A stretch of 64,000 nucleotides of DNA, taken from assembly GCA_900544275.1 (NCBI GenBank), contig UQUU01000002.1, forward strand, positions 1-64,000, given 5' to 3'. Positions 8,556 through 16,741 of the stretch are shown in pieces. The translations under genes were made by a program, and so were the position numbers. Source of the stretch: an uncultured Succiniclasticum sp. (lineage in GTDB: Bacteria > Bacillota > Negativicutes > Acidaminococcales > Acidaminococcaceae). The stretch's first letter is position 1; every line of letters starts with the position of its first letter. Below the pieces are notes generated by a model. It was not told the DNA's origin and searched no databases. It worked only from the letters and a program-made list of their open reading frames with translations.

Positions 8556-9413
8556 TCAGGCGCGCTTCGTGTTGTTCTTGTAATAATAATCAAGCACAAT
8601 GCCGGCTGTTTCTTCAATCGCCCGGTTGGACACGTCAATCACTGTACAATGCACCCGGCGCATGATCGCCTTGGCATATTCCAATTCTTCATTAATGCGA
8701 TCGATATCCGCATAGGTGGCTTTATCGGAAAGGCCCATGGTCTGCAGTCTGGTACACCGGATATCAATCAGTTTGTAGGGATCGATCAACAAACCGATGA
8801 TCCGGTTATGGGGCACTTTAAACAGTTCCGGCGGCGGTGTAATTTCCGGCACTAAAGGCACATTGGCCACTTTCAGCTGTTTGTTTGCCAGATACATGGA
8901 TAAAGGCGTTTTGGAAGTACGGGAGACCCCGATCAGAACAATATCCGCCTGGGAAAGTCCTAACGGATTTTTGCCGTCATCGTATTTAACGGCAAATTCG
9001 ATTGCCTCTACCCGTTTAAAATATTCATGGTCCAGCGTGTGCATTAAGCCGGCCTGGTTTCTGGGGTGCAGCGCAAACTGTTCGGCGATGCTTTGCAACA
9101 TGGGTCCCAGCACATCCACTACCTGTAATCCAAGACCGGCGGAACGGGCTACAAGATGTTCCCGTAAATCCGGACTGACGATAGTATAACAAACGACGGC
9201 ATGATGTTCTGAAGCTTCCTGCAAAACTTTATCAATCTGTTCTTTGCTGTTTACATAGGGAACCCTTACCACATCAAACTGCGTCTCGGTAAACTGACTG
9301 GTGGTCGCTTTAATCACTGATTCCGCGGTTCCTCCTACAGAATCAGACAAAGCATAAATAGCCGGGTTTTTAGCGTTTATGATAACCCACGCCCCTTCCT
9401 TCTGCGATATCAA
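8556..9413 (-). CDS. ppsR: Pyruvate, phosphate dikinase regulatory protein (bifunctional kinase/phosphorylase)
   Basis: DUF299 family protein, about 285 residues. It reversibly phosphorylates a threonine of pyruvate phosphate dikinase with ADP, switching PEP synthesis on or off. Diagnostic motifs are YALSDSVGGTAESV near the N-terminus and the P-loop-like GVSRTSKTPLS at about 160-170. It follows ccpN, as yqfL follows yqzB in Bacillus, and the reading frames overlap. The only standard start codon in frame is a TTG at 9413; homologues begin just before the IYALSD block, where only ATC, ATA or ATT codons lie downstream of a good AGGAAGGGG site, so the true start is uncertain. Confidence 0.93.
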   Translation of the reverse strand: MISQKEGAWVIINAKNPAIYALSDSVGGTAESVIKATTSQFTETQFDVVRVPYVNSKEQIDKVLQEASEHHAVVCYTIVSPDLREHLVARSAGLGLQVVDVLGPMLQSIAEQFALHPRNQAGLMHTLDHEYFKRVEAIEFAVKYDDGKNPLGLSQADIVLIGVSRTSKTPLSMYLANKQLKVANVPLVPEITPPPELFKVPHNRIIGLLIDPYKLIDIRCTRLQTMGLSDKATYADIDRINEELEYAKAIMRRVHCTVIDVSNRAIEETAGIVLDYYYKNNTKRA

Positions 9414-10077
9414 CGAATAACCGTGTAAAATTAGTTTTGGTGATGCGTCCTAATACCTCGTAGCATTTCTGTTTTTCATCAACGCATTTGACCACAGGCA
9501 GGCTGTCGATCTGATTGTCGATTACTTTGCGGGCCGCCACGGCCACCGTTGTTTCCGGTGTAACCATGATCATTTTCGATAACGGCGTCATCGCCATCAC
9601 CACCGGCACTGATTTTAAATCACCGCTGTTATTAGCCGCCAGTTTCAGCAAATCTTTGCGGGAGACCACGCCGGTCAGTAAATTTTTTTCATCTACTACA
9701 TAGACAGAACCGACATCCTCTACGAACATGCTGACAATCGCCTCATAGGCGCTTTGTGTATTTTTAGCTACTACCGGCATGGATTGAATGTCCGCTACGG
9801 TAATATCAGAAATTTCTTCCGTCAGTAACCCCAACGTACTTCTTCCGGTAAAAAAATACCCCACTTTAGGACGCGCGTCAACGATGCCGCTCATAACCAG
9901 GATCGCCAGATCGGAGCGCAGCGCAGCTCTGGTCACGCTCAACTTATCGGCAATATGCTGACCGGTGATCGGTCCTTCCAGTCTTACGATCTCTGCAATC
10001 TGTTTTTGCCTTGATGTCAATCCTATTTTAATCAGTCCTTTCTCGCACGGGTAAGTTCCAACGTCGTCAAAAGTCAC
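9370..10077 (-). CDS. ccpN: CcpN-type transcriptional repressor (HTH plus two CBS domains)
   Basis: The N-terminal winged helix-turn-helix (SRQKQIAEIVRLEGPITGQHIADKLSVTRAALRSDLAIL, about residues 22-60) is followed by paired CBS domains (about 85-220), which sense adenine nucleotides. In Bacillus, CcpN represses gluconeogenic genes and is encoded upstream of the PPDK regulator, as here. The frame starts with GTG at 10077; the first about 17 residues are not typical of homologues, so translation may start further in, near 10035-10015. The pairing with ppsR suggests joint control of the pyruvate/PEP branch. Confidence 0.9.
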   Translation of the reverse strand: MTFDDVGTYPCEKGLIKIGLTSRQKQIAEIVRLEGPITGQHIADKLSVTRAALRSDLAILVMSGIVDARPKVGYFFTGRSTLGLLTEEISDITVADIQSMPVVAKNTQSAYEAIVSMFVEDVGSVYVVDEKNLLTGVVSRKDLLKLAANNSGDLKSVPVVMAMTPLSKMIMVTPETTVAVAARKVIDNQIDSLPVVKCVDEKQKCYEVLGRITKTNFTRLFVDIAEGRGVGYHKR

Positions 10078-10203
10078 AATCCATCGAACCCTGCAGCAAG
10101 GCAGAAGAATCCCTTAAAATCATTCCGCATGCCGATAAATAGCGCAAGAGAAATAATAATTCACCTGATATCTGATGCACTATTTTGATTCAATATACGC
10201 TGA

Positions 10204-10488
10204 TTATAATACTTTTTTGCAATTTTGTAAACTATTCTCTTCATAGGCGCGAATCAGTTCTTCTTTTTGTGCGCGCGTCATTTTATGTTTGATCTGCCAC
10301 TCTCTTTTCAGCGCACCTGATTTATCCTCGAAGGACTCCCTGTATACAAGAATACAGGGGACGCGTCCCTGGGTGTATTTAGCGCCTTTACCGGCATTAT
10401 GGGCTGCCAGACGTTTGGTTACATTATCGGTATAACCGGTATAATAAGTAGCATCTGCGCAGCGCAGAATATAGACAAAATAGGACAT
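10204..10488 (-). CDS. GIY-YIG nuclease-fold protein (UPF0213/YhbQ-like)
   Basis: 94 residues. The GIY-YIG core is split as FVYILRCADATYYTGYTDN, followed by the conserved arginine and histidine (KRLAAHNAGKGAKYT), the LVYRESFEDKSGAL block and the EWQIKHK segment, which together define the single-domain YhbQ-like family. These small stand-alone proteins are presumed DNA nucleases with unclear roles. It stands alone between ccpN and metK with its own ribosome site (GGAG just upstream of 10488). An intrinsic terminator for metK lies directly upstream. Confidence 0.9.
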   Translation of the reverse strand: MSYFVYILRCADATYYTGYTDNVTKRLAAHNAGKGAKYTQGRVPCILVYRESFEDKSGALKREWQIKHKMTRAQKEELIRAYEENSLQNCKKVL

Positions 10489-10551
10489 TGTTTCTCCTTA
10501 CACAGGATTCCGGCGTAACGAAAATCGCTTTGCCGCAAGACGTTTAACAGG

Positions 10552-10579
10552 AAAAGGGCCGTAACGAATGTTACAGCCC
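10552..10579 (-). terminator. Intrinsic terminator after metK
   Basis: Ten-base arms with one mismatch (10556-10565 and 10570-10579) close a 4-base loop and are followed by a short T run on the minus strand, 18 bases past the metK stop. Confidence 0.7.
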
Positions 10580-10596
10580 CGTTCTTTTTATTTAAT

Positions 10597-11775
10597 TCAG
10601 ATCCCTGCCTGTTCTTTTAAGGCAGCGGCTTTATCCGTATGTTCCCAGGGAAGGTCGATATCTGTACGGCCCATATGTCCATACGCAGCCGTCTGCTTGT
10701 AAATCGGACGCAGAAGATCTAAACTGCGGATAATCCCCGTGGGGCTGAGCGAGAAGTTCCTGCGAACTAAAGCGACGATCTTGTCATCGGCAATTTTTCC
10801 CGTACCAAAGGTATCTACCAGAATGGAAACCGGCTGCGCTACGCCGATCGCATAGGCTAATTGAATCTCGCAGCGTCTGGCCAGGCCGGCCGCCACAATA
10901 TTCTTGGCAACATAACGGGCTGCATACGCCGCCGAACGATCCACCTTGGAGGGGTCTTTGCCGCTGAAAGCGCCGCCGCCATGACGAGCCATGCCGCCGT
11001 AGGTATCCACAATAATCTTACGGCCGGTCAGACCGCTGTCCCCCTGGGGGCCACCGATGACAAAACGGCCGGTGGGGTTCACCAGATACTTTGTTTCGGC
11101 ATCCAACAGTTCTGCCGGAATCACCGGTTTCACTACATGTTCGATCATATCCGCTTCAATCTGCCCGCGGGTTACTTCCGGGTCATGCTGGGTAGAGATC
11201 ACCACTGTATCAACACGTACCGGTTTTTCATCTTCATATTCTACGGTCACCTGGGTCTTTCCATCCGGACGCAGGTACGACAGGGTTTTATCCTTGCGGA
11301 TCTGAGCCAGACGGCGGGCCAGCTTATGGGCCAGAGAAATAGGCAACGGCATCAGCTCCGGCGTTTCGTCACAGGCATAACCGAACATCATGCCCTGATC
11401 GCCGGCGCCTGTCTCATCCTCTGCGGCAGAGCCGGACCTGGCTTCCAGAGATTTGTTCACACCCATGGCGATATCACCGGACTGTTCGTCGATTGACAGC
11501 AGCACGCCGCAGGTCGAACCGTCAAAGCCATATTTTGCCCGGTCGTAGCCAATTTCCAAGACCGTATCCCGCGCGATCTTGGAAATATCCACAAAGCATT
11601 CCGTCGAGATTTCCCCTACTACATGGATCTGGCCCGTAGCCACCAATGTTTCGCAGGCCACACGACCATGGGGGTCTTTTTCTAAAATCGCATCCAACAC
11701 AGCGTCTGAAATCTGATCGGCAATTTTATCAGGATGCCCTTCCGTTACCGATTCAGAAGTAAATAATTTGCGCAT
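10597..11775 (-). CDS. metK: S-adenosylmethionine synthetase
   Basis: Converts methionine and ATP to S-adenosylmethionine. 392 residues, the usual length. Signature motifs are GHPDKIADQISDAVLD near the N-terminus, GAGDQGMMFGYA at about 117-128, and GGGAFSGKDPSKVDRSAAY at about 265-283. It is monocistronic: preceded by a SAM-I riboswitch leader and followed by its own terminator. The ATG at 11775 has AGGAG-like sites immediately upstream. The riboswitch means it should be turned down when SAM is plentiful. Confidence 0.98.
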   Translation of the reverse strand: MRKLFTSESVTEGHPDKIADQISDAVLDAILEKDPHGRVACETLVATGQIHVVGEISTECFVDISKIARDTVLEIGYDRAKYGFDGSTCGVLLSIDEQSGDIAMGVNKSLEARSGSAAEDETGAGDQGMMFGYACDETPELMPLPISLAHKLARRLAQIRKDKTLSYLRPDGKTQVTVEYEDEKPVRVDTVVISTQHDPEVTRGQIEADMIEHVVKPVIPAELLDAETKYLVNPTGRFVIGGPQGDSGLTGRKIIVDTYGGMARHGGGAFSGKDPSKVDRSAAYAARYVAKNIVAAGLARRCEIQLAYAIGVAQPVSILVDTFGTGKIADDKIVALVRRNFSLSPTGIIRSLDLLRPIYKQTAAYGHMGRTDIDLPWEHTDKAAALKEQAGI

Positions 11776-11794
11776 ACTCCTATGCTCCTTTCAT

Positions 11795-11825
11795 AAAAAA
11801 GCCGGAATCCACTGGTCGTTCCGGC
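11795..11825 (-). terminator. Second terminator hairpin in the metK leader
   Basis: Arms GCCGGAA (11801-11807) and TTCCGGC (11819-11825), followed on the minus strand by six T (11795-11800), lie just upstream of the metK ribosome site and downstream of the riboswitch terminator. Confidence 0.65.
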
Positions 11826-11861
11826 AGAAAACTTTTGTGTCCTGACCCTTCCGGAAGAAAG

Positions 11862-11893
11862 AAAAAAGATGCTCTCGCGTTTGTGAGAGCATC
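11862..11893 (-). terminator. SAM-I expression-platform terminator
   Basis: A perfect 9-bp stem (11868-11876 with 11885-11893, GATGCTCTC/GAGAGCATC) precedes a T6 run on the minus strand, directly after the aptamer. This is the expected off-state structure. Confidence 0.85.
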
Positions 11894-11910
11894 CGGAATT
11901 ACAGACGTAT

Positions 11911-12022
11911 TCTCATCTTGCGATTTCTCGTAAGGATTTAGCACCGTTTGCCAGAGGCTACCCTCTCGTAATGGTTGCTGCAGCTTCACCGGGCCAGTTC
12001 CCTCCACCGCTCGTGATGAGTA
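11911..12022 (-). promoter_or_regulatory. SAM-I (S-box) riboswitch aptamer
   Basis: On the minus strand the P1 stem CTCATC/GATGAG closes a core with the S-box blocks AGCGGTGGAGGGAACTGGCC, GATGAAGC-like GGTGAAGCTGCAGCAACC and GGTGCTAAATCC. It controls metK by SAM-dependent termination. Confidence 0.95.
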
Positions 12023-12041
12023 ATATTAACTTGCCTTAATT

Positions 12042-12069
12042 ATTATATCAATAATTACCTGCATTGCAA
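12042..12069 (-). promoter_or_regulatory. Promoter of the SAM riboswitch-metK transcript
   Basis: On the minus strand TTGCAA (12064-12069) and TATAAT (12042-12047) are 16 bases apart, placing the start point about 10-15 bases before the aptamer. Confidence 0.7.
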
Positions 12070-12152
12070 TGCCATTCACATTTTTTTCACAAGTAATTAC
12101 AAGTCATGCAGATAAAAATCTGTCCAAAATCTTCAGGGAAAGCGTCCATGCC

Positions 12153-13370
12153 TCATCCGTTCGCTTTACCGCTGCGTTTTTCCATCACCCGGTCCAGTAA
12201 AATTTCGGCTACATCATCTTTGGATAAAATTTCCAACGCTTCAATTTTCCCGTCAGGATAAAGAAACTTGACAATATTTGTATCTGTGTTAAAACCGGCG
12301 CCTTTCATGGAAACATCGTTGGCAACGATCATATCCAGATTCTTTTTCTTCACTTTAGCCGCCGCATTTTCCAGAAGATTTTGTGTTTCCGCGGCAAAAC
12401 CTACCAAAAACTGTTGTTTCTTTACGCTACCTAAGGTTTTTAAAATATCCGGGTTCTGATCCAGTATAACGGTCATACCATCTTCCGGATGGATTTTTTT
12501 AATCTTCTGACCGGCTACTTCCCGCGGTTTGAAATCCGCCACAGCGGCCGCTTTGATCACTACATCGACCGCGGGGAACTCCGCCATACAGGCATCCATC
12601 ATTTGCTGCGTCGTTTCTACGTTTATCACCCTGGCATAGGGCGGCGGCGTAAGAGCTGACGGCCCCGTGATCAAAACCACTTCCGCGCCACGCAGCAAGG
12701 CCTCTTTCGCAATGGCATAACCCATCTTGCCGCTGCTGCGGTTGCCGATAAAACGTACCGGATCGATCGGTTCACGGGTTCCGGCCGCGGTAACCATCAC
12801 TTTAACGCCCCGCATCGCCCCTTCCCGCAAAGCAAAAAAGCGTTCCAATGCCGCTATGATTTCCGGAACCTCGGGCAGGCGTCCGGCGCCGGTAGTACCA
12901 CAGGCTAATTCCCCGCAGCCCGGCTCCATAATTTCTACGCCTCGTTTGCGCAATAGAGCCAAATTGGCCTGCGTGACCACATTTTCGTACATGCCTGTAT
13001 TCATTGCCGGGCAAACGATTTTCGGACAGGGCGCGGCCAATAGCACCGTACTCAATAAGTCATCCGCCAGACCATAGGTCATTTTGGCTAAAATATTAGC
13101 CGTCGCCGGCGCAAGTAAAAGCACATCGCCCCAATTGGCCAGCGCGATATGCTCCACATTAAATTCATCTCTGCCGTCCCACATGGAAACAGCCGCTTTA
13201 TGACCGCTGATTTCGGCAAACAACAAAGGCGACACGAATTTTGCGGCGTTTTCTGTCATCACCACACGTATCTCAGCGCCTTTTTTGCGTAATTTGCTGA
13301 CCAGATCGACCACTTTGTAAATCGCAATTCCCCCGGACACGCCCAGAACGATCTTTTTCCCCTTCAACAT
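12153..13370 (-). CDS. coaBC: Bifunctional phosphopantothenoylcysteine synthetase/decarboxylase
   Basis: Catalyses two consecutive steps of coenzyme A synthesis: joining cysteine to 4'-phosphopantothenate, then decarboxylation. 405 residues. The N-terminal flavoprotein (CoaC) half has VLGVSGGIAIYKVVDL, the catalytic histidine in NVEHIALANWGD, and PAMNTGMY (about 121-128). The C-terminal CoaB half starts at about 190 with VMVTAAGTREPIDPVRFIGN and carries the CTP-binding QKIKKI block. It follows rpoZ and gmk, as in Bacillus. Confidence 0.97.
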   Translation of the reverse strand: MLKGKKIVLGVSGGIAIYKVVDLVSKLRKKGAEIRVVMTENAAKFVSPLLFAEISGHKAAVSMWDGRDEFNVEHIALANWGDVLLLAPATANILAKMTYGLADDLLSTVLLAAPCPKIVCPAMNTGMYENVVTQANLALLRKRGVEIMEPGCGELACGTTGAGRLPEVPEIIAALERFFALREGAMRGVKVMVTAAGTREPIDPVRFIGNRSSGKMGYAIAKEALLRGAEVVLITGPSALTPPPYARVINVETTQQMMDACMAEFPAVDVVIKAAAVADFKPREVAGQKIKKIHPEDGMTVILDQNPDILKTLGSVKKQQFLVGFAAETQNLLENAAAKVKKKNLDMIVANDVSMKGAGFNTDTNIVKFLYPDGKIEALEILSKDDVAEILLDRVMEKRSGKANG

Positions 13371-13447
13371 TGCTTTTCCCCGCTTCCTGAAAGGCTCCTG
13401 TTCGCCTTACAGACAAACCGGAGTCTTTGATCAAACTGCTGTCCTGC

Positions 13448-13636
13448 TTATTTTTTTCGGGTATAGGTGATTTTGTGCGAGCCGATTTCTTTTAACGCAA
13501 TACTTACTTCTTTTTCCGGCAGCACTCTCCCGGGTTTTGTCATTTCCCGGGCCCGTTTCGCCGTCAGAATAGCTAATGTATATTTGCTGTCCACTAAGGT
13601 AGCCAAATAATCAATAGAAGGATCCACCATGCTCAT
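13448..13636 (-). CDS. rpoZ: RNA polymerase omega subunit
   Basis: 62 residues. The small subunit that assists assembly of the beta' subunit. The KYTLAILTAKRAREMT segment is the conserved omega core, and EKEVSIALKEIGSHKI is the family's C-terminal helix. It lies between gmk and coaBC, its usual place in Firmicutes. Confidence 0.93.
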   Translation of the reverse strand: MSMVDPSIDYLATLVDSKYTLAILTAKRAREMTKPGRVLPEKEVSIALKEIGSHKITYTRKK

Positions 13637-13694
13637 ATTATTACCTCCGTTAGTCTGCGCCTGTATCAGGCCTTACTTATTTGATTTATTTTTT

Positions 13695-13805
13695 GCGCTT
13701 ATTGCTTATCCGCGCCGGGATGGATGATCTTATCCTGAATACACGGAACCGGGGTTCCAGTATAGCGCTTATTGCTTATCCGCGCCGGGATGAATGATCT
13801 TATCC
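13695..13805. repeat. 41-bp direct duplication of the gmk 3' end
   Basis: The last about 37 bases of gmk with its stop and flank (13765-13805) are repeated at 13695-13735 with one mismatch, exactly 70 bases further downstream. A small GGAACC/GGTTCC palindrome lies between the copies. Confidence 0.9.
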
Positions 13806-14407
13806 ACGACAAAATACGTTCTTGCCGCCCGGTAGCGTTCTGCTTCCAACAGTGTCAATACCCTCTCCGCAGCCTTTTCCGCCACATCATTGACAATAAT
13901 GTAATCATACTCATTGGCATACACTAATTCATGGGTAGCCGCGGCCAGACGCTGCCGGATCACGTCTTCCCTGTCCGTACCCCGCTTATAGATGCGGGCG
14001 CTTAACTCTTCCAATGAAGGCGGCACCACAAACACAAACACACCGCCCGGGAATACTTTTTTGATTTGCAAGGCGCCCTGAATATCAATTTCCAGGAGCA
14101 CATCCTTGCCTTCATCCAGCAATTTTTGGACATAGGGTTTCGGTGTGCCATAGTAGTTCCCGTAGACTTGCGCGTACTCCAATAATTCGCCCCGGAAAAT
14201 CATGTCCTTGACCTGAGGCACTGTTTTAAAAAAGTAATCCTGCCCATCCACTTCTCCGGGCCTGGGCTGACGGCTAGTAACCGAAACGGAATAGGCCAGT
14301 TCCGGCAGCTTTTCCCTTAATAAATTGCAGATCGTACCTTTACCGGCGCCGCTGGGGCCGGACACCACCAATAGCAAACCTTGTGGTTTCGTTAATTTTC
14401 TTTCCAT
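13769..14407 (-). CDS. gmk: Guanylate kinase
   Basis: Phosphorylates GMP to GDP with ATP. 212 residues. Walker A is VVSGPSGAGKGTI at about 14-26; the GMP-binding segment includes SVTSRQPRPGEVDGQDYFF and EYAQVYGNYYGTP, and the lid has YKRGTDREDVIRQRL. The start at 14407 overlaps the remA stop by one base (TGATG), giving tight coupling. The 3' end is partly duplicated downstream; the gene itself is full length. Confidence 0.97.
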   Translation of the reverse strand: MERKLTKPQGLLLVVSGPSGAGKGTICNLLREKLPELAYSVSVTSRQPRPGEVDGQDYFFKTVPQVKDMIFRGELLEYAQVYGNYYGTPKPYVQKLLDEGKDVLLEIDIQGALQIKKVFPGGVFVFVVPPSLEELSARIYKRGTDREDVIRQRLAAATHELVYANEYDYIIVNDVAEKAAERVLTLLEAERYRAARTYFVVDKIIHPGADKQ

Positions 14408-14667
14408 CAGTCTTCGTCTTCTTCCGTATCAGAATTCAGCCGATTTGCCACGGTTTCCGGCTGTACTGCGGACAAAATTACGTGGCCGCTGTCCGTAACG
14501 ATCACAGCGCGAGTCCGCCGCCCATAGGTCGCATCGATCAAAACGCCCTTATCCCTTGCCTCAGAAATAATCCGCTTGATCGGCGCCGACTCGGGGCTGA
14601 TAATTGCAATGATCCGGTTGGCGGATACAATATTGCCAAAACCAATATTGATCAACTTAATTTCCAT
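14407..14667 (-). CDS. remA: RemA/DUF370 family DNA-binding regulator
   Basis: 86 residues from the ATG at 14667, which has an AGGAG site 6 bases upstream; an open frame extends further but does not look like the family. Motifs: LINIGFGNIVSANRIIAIISPESAPIKR and DATYGRRTRAVIVTDSGHVI. In Bacillus, RemA binds DNA as a ring-like assembly and activates matrix and osmoprotection genes; many non-biofilm Firmicutes keep it between yicC and gmk, as here. The target genes in this organism are unknown. Confidence 0.92.
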   Translation of the reverse strand: MEIKLINIGFGNIVSANRIIAIISPESAPIKRIISEARDKGVLIDATYGRRTRAVIVTDSGHVILSAVQPETVANRLNSDTEEDED

Positions 14668-14735
14668 ACAATTCTCCTGTCTTCCTTTGCCAGTGTACCC
14701 TTGCCGCCTTTTCCGCACTATATCGGTTCAGCCTG

Positions 14736-15635
14736 TTATTCAATATTCTGAACCTGCTCACGGATTTTTTCAATCTCCGCCTTGATTTCCACCGCCTTTT
14801 GCGCCAATTTATAATCATTTACTTTGGACGCGATGGTATTGGCTTCCCGGTTAAATTCCTGAATCAAAAAATCTAACTTACGCCCTACCGGCTGCGACGA
14901 TTCCAAAATGGAACGGAAATGCGTCAAATGACTTTTCAGCCGCACGATTTCCTCTGTGATGCTTACCCGATCGGCAAAAATAGCGACCTCCTGCAGCACC
15001 CGATCCGGATCAGACGCAATATTTTTCTCTTCCAGAAGCGCCGTCAAGCGCTCATTAAGCCGGGCCTGATACTCTGCCACAATTTCCGGCGCCCGAACTT
15101 CTATTTCCTTAACTTTTTCTTCGATGAAATCCAATCGCTGATAAAAGTCGCCAACGATGTTCTGCCCTTCCGTTTCCCGCATGGCAACCAACATATTGAC
15201 GGCCTGATCCACAGCTTCTTTGATCCTTGGCCAGTACGTATCGCAGTCAAAAAGGCTTTCCTGCGCCGTTACCACTTCCGGGCAGCGAGCCAGGTATAAG
15301 ATCTCCGCCTGCTCACTGAGTGTCGGTCCGGCAATGCCGATCGCCTGCCCGATCTCAGACAAAGCGCGATGATACGCCATGGCCAACCCTTTGTCAACAG
15401 TGACTTTTACTGCGTCGGCCCCTGTATAATGGGCATTGACAAATACATCGATACGACCGCGGCTGACCGAAGCCAATATCGTTTTGCGGATCTTGTCTTC
15501 CAGCGGATTCAGAAAATGCGGCAGACGAATTGCCATTTCATTATAACGGTGATTGACCGTTTTTATCTCTATCGTTACCGAAAAATTTTCTTCTTCATAG
15601 CTTCCCCGGCCAAAACCGGTCATGCTTTTGATCAT
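14736..15635 (-). CDS. yicC: YicC-family endoribonuclease
   Basis: 299 residues. The N-terminus MIKSMTGFGRG is the family hallmark. The centre holds the YicC-like N domain and the C-terminal DUF1732 segment is recognisable at about 215-299 (ESSQPVGRKLDFLIQEFNREANTIASK). E. coli YicC is an endoribonuclease that promotes small-RNA decay. It heads the yicC-remA-gmk-rpoZ-coaBC series, and all the genes point the same way. Confidence 0.95.
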   Translation of the reverse strand: MIKSMTGFGRGSYEEENFSVTIEIKTVNHRYNEMAIRLPHFLNPLEDKIRKTILASVSRGRIDVFVNAHYTGADAVKVTVDKGLAMAYHRALSEIGQAIGIAGPTLSEQAEILYLARCPEVVTAQESLFDCDTYWPRIKEAVDQAVNMLVAMRETEGQNIVGDFYQRLDFIEEKVKEIEVRAPEIVAEYQARLNERLTALLEEKNIASDPDRVLQEVAIFADRVSITEEIVRLKSHLTHFRSILESSQPVGRKLDFLIQEFNREANTIASKVNDYKLAQKAVEIKAEIEKIREQVQNIE

Positions 15636-15717
15636 AAAACAGGCCTCCCACCATGTCCTTAATTGATTTTTTACATAATCACGACTGCAATCCCGCTGAA
15701 CCGGCCTGCCCCCGCTG

Positions 15718-15822
15718 TTGCAGAAATCTGCCTCGGCTTTCCTTTTTTCAGCCCTGAAAACTCCGCAAAATTACCTGATTTCAAATGTTGCAGGGATCTG
15801 CCGCGGCCTTCCTTGTTTCAGC
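15718..15822. repeat. 35-bp imperfect direct repeat, 70 bases apart
   Basis: TTGCAGAAATCTGCCTCGGC plus 15 more bases (15718-15752) recurs with a few changes at 15788-15822. It lies between yicC and the secreted protein gene. Confidence 0.75.
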
Positions 15823-15845
15823 GGCTGCGATTTCGCTATTTACGG

Positions 15846-16589
15846 TTACTGAAGCTGCGCAGGATCGATATCAAATCGACGCTCGCCGCAATATTCATCC
15901 GCAACGGATATGCTGTACTTCTCCGTCGGAATAAACTGCGCCTGATCAAAATAGAACTGCAGCTGCAGCACCGCATATTTTTTCATATCGGTCAACGTGT
16001 TTTCAGCGGCTTTATTCTTCGAAATCAATCGCGGGCTCTGTTCTTTAGCAACAGCAACCTTGGGTTTTTCCGCTGTTTTCCCGGACACATCGGCCCTGCC
16101 CTGCCTGATTCCCACCGATTTTTCCGTCTTCTCTTCCATATCAATCGTGCTGCCTGCCAGGAAAGTGACTGCATACGGTTCGATGGCCTTCTCATTTTGC
16201 AGCAACCGTACTTTAAACGCGTCCTTTTCCAGCATTATGGGACAGTTAAGGACCGCGCCGATTAAGGTGATGCCCTCATATTCGGCCACATTTTCTCTGA
16301 TCTCCGCCAGATCCGGCAGCTTCTGTTCAGCGATCTGATCCCGTGCATGAATCGCCGCCAGTAAATACGGCGTATATAGCACCACGCTTTCTCTTCTGCG
16401 AAAAGGGTTTTTCTGCAGCTCCTCCGGTATTACCCAGGGCTGCAAAAACTGCCGTAACGTCAAATTATCCTGTTTACCGGAAATACCGTAGTTCACTGCT
16501 TTCGTCAGATTGGCATCGGTAATGGGCGCAAGCGCAAAGCAAGGAAGCAACAGACTGCAACAAAACAGTGTTAAGAAAAAAATTCGCAT
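15846..16589 (-). CDS. Secreted or periplasmic protein of unknown function
   Basis: 247 residues with a classic signal peptide (MRIFFLTLFCCSLLLPCFA, cleavage near residue 20-22). The mature part is mixed alpha/beta, with a lysine/glutamate-rich low-complexity section at about 155-195 and a C-terminal block ending in RRFDIDPAQLQ. One or two cysteines remain after processing. I do not recognise the family. It is transcribed away from rqcH and is not obviously in an operon. Because Negativicutes have an outer membrane, a periplasmic location is likely. Confidence 0.75.
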   Translation of the reverse strand: MRIFFLTLFCCSLLLPCFALAPITDANLTKAVNYGISGKQDNLTLRQFLQPWVIPEELQKNPFRRRESVVLYTPYLLAAIHARDQIAEQKLPDLAEIRENVAEYEGITLIGAVLNCPIMLEKDAFKVRLLQNEKAIEPYAVTFLAGSTIDMEEKTEKSVGIRQGRADVSGKTAEKPKVAVAKEQSPRLISKNKAAENTLTDMKKYAVLQLQFYFDQAQFIPTEKYSISVADEYCGERRFDIDPAQLQ

Positions 16590-16741
16590 CTTCCCGCCCC
16601 CTGATTATTTACGTTCAAACTGTGTTATACTTGAGAGAGAAACTGTATGACACAAATTATTCAAGATTAAACACATTATAAACTATTACACTCCCAAGTG
16701 CAACAAAATAAGGGAAAAAGAAAGCATAAGGAAGAAAATCC

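Noticed and set aside
11780..12007. A 75-codon minus-strand frame upstream of metK
   Set aside because: It coincides with the SAM-I aptamer and its terminators; the conserved features are RNA, not protein.
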